A DNA stretch of 64,000 nt from Streptomyces sp. XY006 (GTDB taxonomy: Bacteria; Actinomycetota; Actinomycetes; Streptomycetales; Streptomycetaceae), in NCBI RefSeq assembly GCF_002237655.1, contig NZ_NOKT01000018.1, forward strand, positions 124,001 to 188,000. Reading direction: 5' to 3'. Numbering within the stretch: position 1 is the stretch's first letter; each line of letters begins with the position of its first letter. Positions 16,437 through 24,206 of this stretch are shown here, piece by piece. Both the position numbers and the translations under genes were made by a program. The notes below the pieces were generated by a model that was given only the letters and a program-made list of their open reading frames with translations, did not search any database and was not told the DNA's origin.

Positions 16437-18038
16437 TCACACCGAGACGCGCGACTCCGTCGGCTCCCGCGGCGCTGGCACCTCCACCGGCCCCGCCTCA
16501 CACTGCATGCCCCGCGGCAACCGCAACGCCATCGCCGCCCCCAGCAGCAACAACCCCGCGCTCACCAGCAACGTCACATGCAGCCCGTGCACGAACGCGT
16601 CCCGCGCGGCATGCCGCAGCGCGAGCCCGGCCGCCCCGCCCAGCTGCGCGGCGACCTCGTACGCCTCCCCCAGCGAATGCCCCGCCGCGGACGACGCCTC
16701 GTCCGGAACACCCGGCACGCCCGACAGCCCCGGCGTGTACGCCGCGTTCATCACCGTGCCCAGCAGGGCGATCCCGATCCCCGCCCCCAGCTGGTACGAC
16801 GTCTCCCCGATCGCCGCCGCCCCACCGGCCTGCTCGGGCGGCGCCTCGCTCAGCATCGACTCGTACGCCCCGAACAGCGTCGTCTCCAGCCCGAAGCCGA
16901 GCAGCACGAACCCGCTCACCATCAGCGCGCACTGGTCGGTCCGCCCCAGAGCCGTGAGCAGCACCACCGCGAACGCCGTCAGACAGAACCCGGCGCACAC
17001 CATCCGCCGCGGCCCGAACCGCCGCAGCATCCGCGCCCCGGCCAGCCCGGCCGCCATCGCCGCGAACGTCAGCGGCAGCAGCCGCAGTCCCGTCTCCAGC
17101 GGCGACAGCCCGAGCACCAGCTGCAGGTACTGCGCCGCGATCAGCTCCAAGCCCACCAGCGCGAGCATGGCCAGCACGATGCAGCCGACGGACGTGCTGA
17201 AGGCCGGCCGCGCGAACATCCGCAGGTCGACCAGCGGATGCGTCCGCCGCCGCTGCCGCCGTACGAAGGCGATCAGCAGCGCCGCGCCCACCACCAGCGG
17301 CAGCACGGTGGCCAGGCTCCCGACCGACTCCCCGCTGCCGAGCCGCTTGACGCCCAGGACCACGCCGAACAGACCGGCCGCCGCCATCAGCGCGCCGACC
17401 ACGTCCCAGGGCCCGTCGCGCTCGCCCTTCGACTCGGGCAGCAGCAGACGGCCCACCGGGAGGCTGACCAGCATCAGCGGGATGTTGACGAGGAAGACCG
17501 AGCCCCACCAGAAGTGCTCCAGCAGGAAGCCGCCGAGCAGCGGCCCGACCGCCGCGCCGACCGCGGCCACCGCGCTCCAGACGCCTATCGCGAGCGCCCG
17601 CTCGCGCCGGTCGGGAAAGACCTGCCGCAGGATCGACAGCGTCGCCGGCATGATCATCGCGCCGCCGACGCCGAGCAGCGCCCGCGCCACGATCAGCACC
17701 TGGGCGCTGTCGGCCAGCGCGGCGAGACCGGACGCCACGCCGAACAGCGCGTAGCCGAGGAGCAGGATCCGCCTGCGGCCGACGCGGTCGCCCAGCGTGC
17801 CGAAGAGGATCAGCAGTGAGGCGCAGACGAGTGGGTAGACGTCGACGATCCAGAGCAGCTCGATCCCGCCGGGCCTGAGGTCCTCGGTGACGGCGGGGAC
17901 CGCCACGTGCAGCACGGTGGCGTCGACGGCGACCAGCAGCAGGCTGACGCAGAGGACGACCAGAACCACCCAGCGGTTGGCACCGGCCCCGGCCGCCCGA
18001 CGGCGCAGCGCAGCGGCGGCCGTGGTCGTCCCGGACAT
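16437..18038 (-). CDS. DHA2-family MFS multidrug exporter (14 membrane segments)
   Basis: 533 residues; ATG preceded by GGAGGTACGTAC. Family blocks: LVAVDATVLHVAVPAVTEDL (motif D1), WIVDVYPLVCASLLILFGTLGDRVGRRRILLLG (motif A, GDRVGRRR), ARALLGVGGAMIMPATLSIL (motif B), GVWSAVAAVGAAVGPLLGGFLLEHFWWGSVFLVNIP (motif C). Fourteen hydrophobic segments can be counted, as in QacA/SmvA/LfrA proton-driven exporters of lipophilic cations and antibiotics. Substrate not predictable. A half-site pair TGAC-AC-GTCA at 18152-18161 overlaps the likely promoter. Divergent from the mannosyltransferase gene. Confidence 0.92.
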   Translation of the reverse strand: MSGTTTAAAALRRRAAGAGANRWVVLVVLCVSLLLVAVDATVLHVAVPAVTEDLRPGGIELLWIVDVYPLVCASLLILFGTLGDRVGRRRILLLGYALFGVASGLAALADSAQVLIVARALLGVGGAMIMPATLSILRQVFPDRRERALAIGVWSAVAAVGAAVGPLLGGFLLEHFWWGSVFLVNIPLMLVSLPVGRLLLPESKGERDGPWDVVGALMAAAGLFGVVLGVKRLGSGESVGSLATVLPLVVGAALLIAFVRRQRRRTHPLVDLRMFARPAFSTSVGCIVLAMLALVGLELIAAQYLQLVLGLSPLETGLRLLPLTFAAMAAGLAGARMLRRFGPRRMVCAGFCLTAFAVVLLTALGRTDQCALMVSGFVLLGFGLETTLFGAYESMLSEAPPEQAGGAAAIGETSYQLGAGIGIALLGTVMNAAYTPGLSGVPGVPDEASSAAGHSLGEAYEVAAQLGGAAGLALRHAARDAFVHGLHVTLLVSAGLLLLGAAMALRLPRGMQCEAGPVEVPAPREPTESRVSV

Positions 18039-18134
18039 GTACGTACCTCCAAGATGTTCCTCGCGATCGGCGGGCTCACGGGGTGGGGGACGCCCCCGCG
18101 ACTCGGCCGGAGAGGAGCGGTGGTCTCCGGCCCG

Positions 18135-18162
18135 CGCATACGAAAAGCGAGTGACACGTCAG
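18135..18162 (-). promoter_or_regulatory. Candidate promoter and operator of the MFS exporter
   Basis: On the minus strand CTGACG (18162-18157) and TATGCG (18140-18135) are 16 bp apart, close to a vegetative promoter. The -35 hexamer overlaps the symmetric TGACACGTCA (18152-18161), a plausible repressor site. Confidence 0.35.
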
Positions 18163-18221
18163 CGTACGCGAGTCCGCGCCGGTGCCTAGTGGCGGACCTC
18201 TCACACATCCGGCGGAAGGAT

Positions 18222-18235
18222 GTGGCGTACGCCAC
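18222..18235. promoter_or_regulatory. Perfect 14-bp palindrome between divergent genes
   Basis: GTGGCGTACGCCAC is its own reverse complement. It lies about 55 bp before the likely start of the mannosyltransferase transcript and could be an operator for that gene or for the exporter. Confidence 0.4.
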
Positions 18236-18288
18236 TGTCCTCTCCGTCGAGCACGTCCCCGCCCGGCCGGCCGGTTCCCGCTCCGGTC

Positions 18289-18294
18289 GATAAT
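18289..18294 (+). promoter_or_regulatory. -10 element for an apparently leaderless transcript
   Basis: GATAAT ends 7 bp before the GTG at 18302, and no ribosome site precedes that GTG. This spacing would put the transcription start on the start codon. No -35 match is seen. Confidence 0.4.
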
Positions 18295-18301
18295 CGGGCC
18301 C

Positions 18302-19537
18302 GTGACCGATCTTCAGACGCGCGCGGCCCCGCCCCGCGCCGGGGCGCTGCGCCGGGCGGCTCCGGCGCTCCTCGGGTACGCGGCCGTCCGCGCCCTGGGT
18401 CTGCTCGTCCTGTTCGTGTGGAGCGCGGCACGGGACAAGAGCGCGTACACCCTGCTTACCGCCCGCTGGGACGCGCTCTGGTACGTCCGGGTCGCCGAGC
18501 TGGGGTACGGCTACGAGGTGCGGCTGCCCAACGGGGACGTCCATTCGAACCTGGCGTTCTTCCCGTTGCTGCCCTGGCTGGAGCGGCTGGTGGCGGCGGT
18601 GTCGCCGCTGTCGTACGCCGACGGCGGGTTCCTCGTCGCCCTGTCGGCCTCGCTCGCCGCGGCCTGGGGGATCTTCGCGGTGGCGGACCGGGTGTACGGC
18701 CGCCGGGCGGGGGTGTGCGCGGTGCTGCTGTGGGCCGTGCTGCCGATCGGGATCGTGCAGTCGATGGCGTACAGCGAGTCGCTGTTCACCGCGCTGGCGG
18801 CGTGGTCGCTGTACGCGGTGCTGACCGGCCGCTGGGTGACGGCGGGCGCGCTGGCGTCGCTGGCCGGGCTGACCCGGCCGGTGGGGGCGGCGGTGGTCGC
18901 GGCGGTGTGGGCGGCGGCGATCGCCTCCTTCCTGGCGGAGCGGCGTGCGGCCGCCACGGAAGGGGACGGTCGCGCGAGCGCCGCCGACGAGGGGCGCGGG
19001 TCCGAGGCGGGCGGTCGGATGGTCCCGGCGGCGGCCTCCCGGACCCGGCGCGTCCTCGGCATGCTCCTCGCCCCCCTCGGCACCGCCGGCTTCGTGCTCT
19101 GGGTCGGTCACCGCACCGGCCGGGGCCCGCTCGGCTATCTCGACGTGCAGGCGGGGTGGCGCAACGGCTTCGACGGCGGTTACGCCTTCGCCCGGTTCGT
19201 CGCCGAGAAGTTCACGTCGTTCCCCTCGGCGCTGGCCGGTGCGGGGCTGATCGTCGGGGTCGTGTCAGTCGTCTGGCTGTACGGGGTCGGGGTACGTCAG
19301 CGGCAGCCGCTTCCGCTGCTGGTCTACACCGGGATCGTCACCGCGCTCGCCCTGTGCGCGTCGAGTTACTTCGGCTCGAAACCGCGGCTGCTGATGCCCG
19401 CCTTCCCCCTGCTGCTGCCCCTCGCCCTGGCCCTGGCGAGGCAGCGTATGCGCAGGTCGGCATGGGTGCTGGGGGCTGTCGCCGTCATCTGTTCGGGGTA
19501 CGGGGCGTTCTGGCTGAACGGCTCCGGTCCGCCCTGA
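18302..19537 (+). CDS. PIG-V-like GT-C mannosyltransferase, integral membrane
   Basis: 411 residues from GTG 18302. The first loop has TARWDALWYVRVAELGYGY and the second NLAFFPLLPWLERL, matching the W-D-x-x-W-Y / F-F-P-L-x-P blocks of PIG-V family mannosyltransferases; the acidic residue in RWD is the likely catalytic one. SMAYSESLFTALAAWSLYA and ASLAGLTRPVG also fit. About nine membrane segments, with a long alanine/arginine-rich cytoplasmic loop at about 210-250. Likely transfers a sugar from a polyprenyl-phosphate donor to a lipid or protein acceptor outside the membrane. Acceptor unknown. Confidence 0.8.
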   Translation: MTDLQTRAAPPRAGALRRAAPALLGYAAVRALGLLVLFVWSAARDKSAYTLLTARWDALWYVRVAELGYGYEVRLPNGDVHSNLAFFPLLPWLERLVAAVSPLSYADGGFLVALSASLAAAWGIFAVADRVYGRRAGVCAVLLWAVLPIGIVQSMAYSESLFTALAAWSLYAVLTGRWVTAGALASLAGLTRPVGAAVVAAVWAAAIASFLAERRAAATEGDGRASAADEGRGSEAGGRMVPAAASRTRRVLGMLLAPLGTAGFVLWVGHRTGRGPLGYLDVQAGWRNGFDGGYAFARFVAEKFTSFPSALAGAGLIVGVVSVVWLYGVGVRQRQPLPLLVYTGIVTALALCASSYFGSKPRLLMPAFPLLLPLALALARQRMRRSAWVLGAVAVICSGYGAFWLNGSGPP

Positions 19538-19751
19538 CCCGCTGTGAGCGCCGGGAGAATTCCGCGCCATCCTGCGGTGAACGAATTCAAAAGCGCAATA
19601 AAACCCGCGTCCGGAATGATCAAAGGAATTGAAGGCCACCGCGCCCGGCGATTGTGGATTCGCTGGAAATAAACCTGCTCCTGAGAGGAATCCCACATCA
19701 CATCGTCATCACAAAGCCGTTGATTCGCCCGGGATCCGAGCTCACTCGCTG

Positions 19752-19757
19752 TAACGT
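19752..19757 (+). promoter_or_regulatory. -10 element for the PAP2 gene (leaderless start)
   Basis: TAACGT fits TANNNT and ends 7 bp before GTG 19765, which has no ribosome site. The AT-rich region upstream (19560-19740) is promoter-like rather than coding. Confidence 0.35.
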
Positions 19758-19764
19758 CGATTGG

Positions 19765-20760
19765 GTGCGTACCGAACCGAAGCTCACCCGTCTGGACCGG
19801 GTGTTCGCCCGGCTGGACCGTGAGCCGGAACGACCGGCCCACATCGATGTGCCGAGGATGAGCAGACACCGCATCGTGCTCCTCGCGGCGACGCTCGCCT
19901 TCTACGGCGCCATCGTGTGGGCCGTGGTGATCACGTCCTGGCTGGTCCGGCTCGACTGGCAGGTGATGTTCTTCCGGCCGTACCAGCAGTGGTCGGAGAT
20001 CCACTGGTTCGTCGACTACTACGTCGTCCTCGGCCAGCGCGGCCCGACCGCCGTGATGGTCGCGGCCTGGCTGGGCTGGCGCTCCTGGCGGCAGCACACC
20101 CTGCGCCCGCTGCTCGCCCTGGGCGTCTCGCTGCTGCTGCTGAACGTCACGGTCGGCGCCGCGAAGTACGGCATGGGCCGCCTGGGCCCGCACTACGCGA
20201 CCGTGATCGGCTCGAACGAGATGTGGCGCGGCGGCGATATATTTCCGAGCGGTCACACCGCCAACGCCGTGGTGACCTGGGGAATCCTGGCCTACATGGC
20301 CTCCACCCCGAGAGCGCGCCGCTGGCTGTCCGCCGTGTCCGCCGTGACCTCGCTCGGCGTCGGCATGGCCACCGTCTACCTCGGTACGCACTGGCTGAGC
20401 GATGTGCTGCTCGGCTGGGCCGCCGGCCTGCTGATCCTGCTGGCCCTGCCGTGGTTCGAGCCGCTGATCGCCCGTGCCGAGGCCCGGATCTTCGCGCTGC
20501 GCGACCGCCTGCGGGACCGCCGCGGCCGTGCCGCGACCGCCCCGGTCAGCGCGCCGCCCGTGGTGGTCACGCCGCTGCCCGTCGACCTGGACGACGTCCC
20601 CGCCCGCTCCGGCCGGGCTCCGGTCTACCTGGCGCCGGGCCCGCACACGGCCCGCTCGGAGCGCACGCCCACCACCCCCGCGGGCAGTCGCCGTCCACCC
20701 CACCCGGAGCGGCATCCGCGCGGCTCCGCCTCCTCGGCCCGCCCCGTGACGGGCGGCTGA
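19765..20760 (+). CDS. PAP2-type membrane phosphatase
   Basis: 331 residues from GTG 19765; an extension to 19654 would use AT-rich, non-coding-like DNA. The three phosphatase motifs are present: KYGMGRLGP, PSGHTANA (catalytic His), and the GTHWLSDVLLGW block with the third His and Asp. Five to six membrane segments lie between residues about 30 and 240; the last about 90 residues are a proline/arginine-rich cytoplasmic tail. Probably dephosphorylates a lipid phosphate (undecaprenyl pyrophosphate, phosphatidic acid or similar). Follows the mannosyltransferase gene by 227 bp; joint action is not shown. Confidence 0.88.
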   Translation: MRTEPKLTRLDRVFARLDREPERPAHIDVPRMSRHRIVLLAATLAFYGAIVWAVVITSWLVRLDWQVMFFRPYQQWSEIHWFVDYYVVLGQRGPTAVMVAAWLGWRSWRQHTLRPLLALGVSLLLLNVTVGAAKYGMGRLGPHYATVIGSNEMWRGGDIFPSGHTANAVVTWGILAYMASTPRARRWLSAVSAVTSLGVGMATVYLGTHWLSDVLLGWAAGLLILLALPWFEPLIARAEARIFALRDRLRDRRGRAATAPVSAPPVVVTPLPVDLDDVPARSGRAPVYLAPGPHTARSERTPTTPAGSRRPPHPERHPRGSASSARPVTGG

Positions 20761-20792
20761 GCCCGGGCCGGTGCGCACCCCGGCGGGCAGCA

Positions 20793-20828
20793 CGAAGGCC
20801 CCGGTTCCGCGCGGAACCGGGGCCTTCG
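20793..20828. terminator. Bidirectional terminator, perfect palindrome
   Basis: 36 bp that read the same on both strands (arms CGAAGGCCCCGGTTCCGC and its complement), between the convergent PAP2 and I78-like genes. Confidence 0.8.
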
Positions 20829-20835
20829 CCGGGTC

Positions 20836-21045
20836 TCAGCCCTTCCAGGCCTTGGCGACCCGGCCGCCCTTGACCTCGAAGTTCAGCCGGCCCACCCGGT
20901 ACTCCATGGTGATGATCGCCCCCGGCGGCAGCGAACGCACCGTGGGCCAGCCGCGCTCGCGCGCGAGGCGTTCGGCCCGGCCGGCCTCCAGGCCGACATA
21001 GGCGTCCGGGCTGTCTTCGGGTTCCGCGGAAGGTGTCGGTGCCAT
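20836..21045 (-). CDS. Small I78-like protease-inhibitor-family protein
   Basis: 69 residues, ATG 21045. After a helical segment (YVGLEAGRAERLARERGWPT) come VRSLPPGAIITMEYRVGRLNFEVKGG and a C-terminal VAKAW, the order seen in the potato-inhibitor-like I78 family, where the loop after the helix holds the protease-binding site. There is no signal peptide and no cysteine. A cytoplasmic role, or leaderless export, is possible. Inhibitory activity is not demonstrated for most members. Confidence 0.75.
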   Translation of the reverse strand: MAPTPSAEPEDSPDAYVGLEAGRAERLARERGWPTVRSLPPGAIITMEYRVGRLNFEVKGGRVAKAWKG

Positions 21046-21475
21046 GCCGCCACGCTATGTCCTGCCCGCCGGGCACGGAAGTGCGGACCCGCACCGGCGG
21101 TCACTGTCCGCTCCCGGTCACGCTTCTGTCACAAGATCACGACAGGCGTTTCGGGCGCCGCCGGTCACACGGACGAGCGGTTCCCTAGGCCTTCCGCAGG
21201 CATTCGATCGTAATTCCCGCGCGTTCCGTGAGCTCCTGGAAAAGGCCGGCGGAATGCACCGGGAGAAGGGCTCCCCGGGCCCGCCTCCATTCCGGTGACG
21301 GACCGGCCGGTGCGGGCCGGCCCGCACGGGAAATGCAGGGCTCCGGCACGGAAGAGGCCGGTACGCCCCCTGTCCGGGCGCACGGTGACGCGAGCATCAT
21401 GGCGTGAGCTCGCGGGTACGTGAGGCGCGGGCTGTGGCGGGCCCGGCACGCGAGGAGCGAAGGGGCGAGCGAGCG
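21046..21475. other. Intergenic region upstream of the orphan ctaD
   Basis: 430 bp with no convincing gene. It holds a short inverted repeat CTGTC-N10-GACAG near 21124-21143 and many GC-rich hairpins. The promoter of the oxidase gene must lie here but no clear -10/-35 pair was recognised. Confidence 0.5.
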
Positions 21476-23158
21476 ATGGGGACGCAGACCGTACAGGCAG
21501 CGGTGCCGCCCGAGCAGCGGACACGGCACGGCCGGGTGGTGGTCGACTGGCTCACGACCACGGACCACAAGAAGATCGGCCACCTCTACCTGATCACGGC
21601 GTTCGGGTTCTTCCTGGTCGCCGGCGTGATGGCGCTGCTGATGCGCGCCGAACTGGCCCGGCCCGGGCTCCAGGTCATCGACAACCAGCAGTTCAACCAG
21701 CTGTTCACGATGCACGGCACGATCATGCTGCTGCTGTTCGCCACCCCGACCTTCGCGGGCTTCGCGAACGAGCTGATGCCGTTGCAGATCGGCGCGCCCG
21801 ACGTCGCCTTCCCGCGGCTGAACATGTTCTCGTACTGGCTGTTCCTGTTCGGCGGGCTGATCGTGCTCGGGTCCCTGCTGGTGCCCTCCGGGCCGGCGGA
21901 CTTCGGCTGGACCGCCTACGCCCCGCTCAACAGCGCGGAGCGCACGCCGGGCATCGGGGCCGACCTGTGGATCATGGGGCTGGCGCTGTCGGGCTTCGGC
22001 ACGATCCTCGGCGCGGTCAACTTCATCACCACGATCATCGGGATGCGCGCCCCGGGCATGACGATGTTCCGGATGCCGATCTTCACCTGGAACACGCTGT
22101 TCACGTCGATCCTGATCCTGATGGCGTTCCCGGTGCTGGCGGCGGCGCTGCTGGTGCTGGAGGCCGACCGGAGGTTCGGCTCGCAGGTCTTCGACGCGGC
22201 CAACGGCGGGGCGATCCTGTGGCAGCACCTGTTCTGGTTCTTCGGCCACCCCGAGGTGTACATCATCGCGCTGCCGTTCTTCGGCATCATCACGGAGATC
22301 ATCCCGGTCTTCAGCCGCAAGCCGCTGTTCGGCTATCTGACGCTGGTCGGGGCGACGATGGCGATCACCGGCCTGTCGATGATCGTGTGGGCGCACCACA
22401 TGTTCGCCACCGGCGCGGTGCTGCTGCCCTTCTTCTCCTTCATGAGCTTCCTGATCGCGGTGCCGACGGGCGTGAAGATCTTCAACTGGACCGGCACCAT
22501 GCTGAAGGGCTCGCTGTCGTTCGAGACGCCGATGCTGTGGGCGACGGGCTTCCTGGTGACGTTCCTGTTCGGCGGGCTGACCGGGGTGATCCTGGCGTCG
22601 CCGCCGCTGGACTTCCATGTGACGGACACGTACTTCGTGGTCGCGCACTTCCACTACGTCGTCTTCGGCACGGTCGTCTTCGCGATCTTCGCCGGCTTCT
22701 ACTTCTGGTGGCCCAAGTTCACCGGGAAGATGCTCGACGAGCGGCTCGGGAAGATCCACTTCTGGACGCTGTTCGTCGGCTTCCACACCACGTTCCTGGT
22801 GCAGCACTGGCTGGGCGCCGAGGGCATGCCCCGCCGGTACGCCGACTACCTCGCGGCGGACGGCTTCACGGCGCTCAACACGGTGTCGACGGTCGGCGCG
22901 TTCCTGCTCGGCATGTCGACGCTGCCGTTCCTCTACAACGTGTGGAAGACGGCCAGGTACGGCGAGCGGGTCGAGGTCGACGACCCCTGGGGCTTCGGCC
23001 GATCCCTGGAGTGGGCGACCTCCTGCCCGCCGCCGCGGCACAACTTCACGACGCTGCCCCGGATCCGGTCGGAGTCGCCGGCGTTCGACCTGCACCATCC
23101 GCAGTACGCGGCGGTGACTGCGCAGCCCGAGCCAAAGCCCCATCAAGCCGGTTCCTAG
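21476..23158 (+). CDS. ctaD: Cytochrome c oxidase subunit I (aa3 type), stand-alone copy
   Basis: 560 residues from ATG 21476. Twelve membrane segments. Metal ligands are visible: heme a His in FTMHGTIMLLLF, CuB His with the cross-linked Tyr in FFGHPEVYI, the HH pair in WAHHMF, and the heme a3 and a His in VVAHFHYVV. Proton-channel residues of the A1 class are present (Glu in HPEVY, Asp in GAPDVAFPRLN). So the protein should be catalytically complete. No ctaC, ctaE, ctaF or heme a genes lie nearby; it must work with subunits encoded elsewhere. The 3' end overlaps the convergent WYL regulator gene by 113 bp. Confidence 0.95.
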   Translation: MGTQTVQAAVPPEQRTRHGRVVVDWLTTTDHKKIGHLYLITAFGFFLVAGVMALLMRAELARPGLQVIDNQQFNQLFTMHGTIMLLLFATPTFAGFANELMPLQIGAPDVAFPRLNMFSYWLFLFGGLIVLGSLLVPSGPADFGWTAYAPLNSAERTPGIGADLWIMGLALSGFGTILGAVNFITTIIGMRAPGMTMFRMPIFTWNTLFTSILILMAFPVLAAALLVLEADRRFGSQVFDAANGGAILWQHLFWFFGHPEVYIIALPFFGIITEIIPVFSRKPLFGYLTLVGATMAITGLSMIVWAHHMFATGAVLLPFFSFMSFLIAVPTGVKIFNWTGTMLKGSLSFETPMLWATGFLVTFLFGGLTGVILASPPLDFHVTDTYFVVAHFHYVVFGTVVFAIFAGFYFWWPKFTGKMLDERLGKIHFWTLFVGFHTTFLVQHWLGAEGMPRRYADYLAADGFTALNTVSTVGAFLLGMSTLPFLYNVWKTARYGERVEVDDPWGFGRSLEWATSCPPPRHNFTTLPRIRSESPAFDLHHPQYAAVTAQPEPKPHQAGS

Positions 23159-24086
23159 TCCTCCTGACCGCGTCGACCAGCTCGGCCGGCTCCAGCACCT
23201 CGAACTCGAAGCCCAGCATGACGACGTGGATGACCATCACGTCGAGGCTGCCCGCGCCGCAGCGCAGCAGGCAGGTGTCCGGCCCCTCGGCCTCCAGCAC
23301 TCCCGCGGAGGGCGAGATGTGCGCGGCGGCCTCCTCCAGGGGGGCCAGCAGCCGGACGACGGCGTGGGTGGCGTAGACGCGGGTGGAGACGCCCTGGGAG
23401 ACGTAGGCGGCCAGGTCCTCGGCGGGCGGGTCACGGGGGACGAAGCGCGGGCCGTGCGGAGGCTTCGGGGTGATGCGGTCGACGCGGAAGGTGCGCCAGT
23501 CCTCCCGGTCGAGGTCCCAGGCGACCAGGTACCAGCGGCGTTCGGTGCACACCAGCCGGTGCGGTTCGACGCTGCGGCGCGACTCGGTGCCGTCGTGGCC
23601 CCGGTACGCGAAGCGGAGCCGTTCGGCGTCCCGGCACAGGTGGGCGAGCTCGGTGAGCACGGCCGGGTCGACGGAGGAGGGCAGGGAGCTCCGGAGCATG
23701 GGCACGGTGACGGCGTTGAGAGCGCCCACGCGGCGGCGCAGCCGGTCGGGCAGCACCTGCTCCAGCTTGGCCAGGGCCCGTACCGAGGTCTCGCCGATGC
23801 CCTCGATGCCCTGGCCGGCGGCGGTGCGCAGGCCGACCGCCACGGCGACGGCCTCGTCGTCGTCGAGGAGCAGCGGCGGGAGCTGGGCGCCGGCGCCCAG
23901 CTGGTAGCCGCCGCCCGTGCCGGGGCTGGCGTTGACCGGGTAGCCCAGCTCGCGCAGCCGGTCGACGTCCCGGCGCAGGGTGCGGGCGCTGACGCCGAGC
24001 CGGCCGGCCAGGTCGGCGCCGGACCACTCGCGGTGGGCCTGGAGCAGGGACAGCAGGCGCAGCAGGCGTGCCGAGGTCTCCAACAT
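23046..24086 (-). CDS. WYL-domain transcriptional regulator (YafY type)
   Basis: 346 residues, ATG 24086 with a poor ribosome site. N-terminal winged helix (LLRLLSLLQAHREWSGADLAGRLGVSARTLRRDVDRLRELGYPV), then the WYL domain at about 140-230 (LRFAYRGHDG, VCTERRWYLVAWDLDREDWRTFRVDRI) and a C-terminal WCX region ending near VDAVRRTRNRL. The last about 30 residues are low-complexity and are antisense to the end of ctaD. WYL regulators bind small ligands or nucleic acid and often control neighbours. The three 32-bp repeats just upstream are its likely operators. It may regulate itself and the adjacent transporter genes. Confidence 0.9.
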   Translation of the reverse strand: MLETSARLLRLLSLLQAHREWSGADLAGRLGVSARTLRRDVDRLRELGYPVNASPGTGGGYQLGAGAQLPPLLLDDDEAVAVAVGLRTAAGQGIEGIGETSVRALAKLEQVLPDRLRRRVGALNAVTVPMLRSSLPSSVDPAVLTELAHLCRDAERLRFAYRGHDGTESRRSVEPHRLVCTERRWYLVAWDLDREDWRTFRVDRITPKPPHGPRFVPRDPPAEDLAAYVSQGVSTRVYATHAVVRLLAPLEEAAAHISPSAGVLEAEGPDTCLLRCGAGSLDVMVIHVVMLGFEFEVLEPAELVDAVRRTRNRLDGALARAAQSPPRTADGAGRTPATPTGSGAAS

Positions 24087-24110
24087 GGGGGCGAGTCTGC
24101 CAGCCCTTGC

Positions 24111-24206
24111 GGACAGCTACTGTCCTCAAGGTGTGGAGGCCAGGACAGCCACCGTCCTCAAGGTGTGGAGGCCAGGACAGCCACTGTCCTCAAGGCGTGT
24201 AGGCCA
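24111..24206. repeat. Three tandem 32-bp repeats, each with a GGACAG-N3-CTGTCC palindrome
   Basis: Units begin at 24111, 24143 and 24175. Each opens with GGACAGCYACYGTCC: units 1 and 3 have perfect 6-bp arms, unit 2 one mismatch. The palindromes all fall between the stop of the substrate-binding protein gene and the start of the WYL regulator gene; the tail of unit 3 runs into the end of the former. The 32-bp period is three helical turns, so the sites face one side of the DNA. Candidate operator array for the WYL protein. Confidence 0.75.

Noticed and set aside
19654..19764. 37-codon N-terminal extension of the PAP2 protein
   Set aside because: AT-rich, codon use unlike the gene, and a -10 like element lies just before GTG 19765.
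24111..24206. CRISPR array
   Set aside because: Three head-to-tail 32-bp units without unique spacers; no cas genes.
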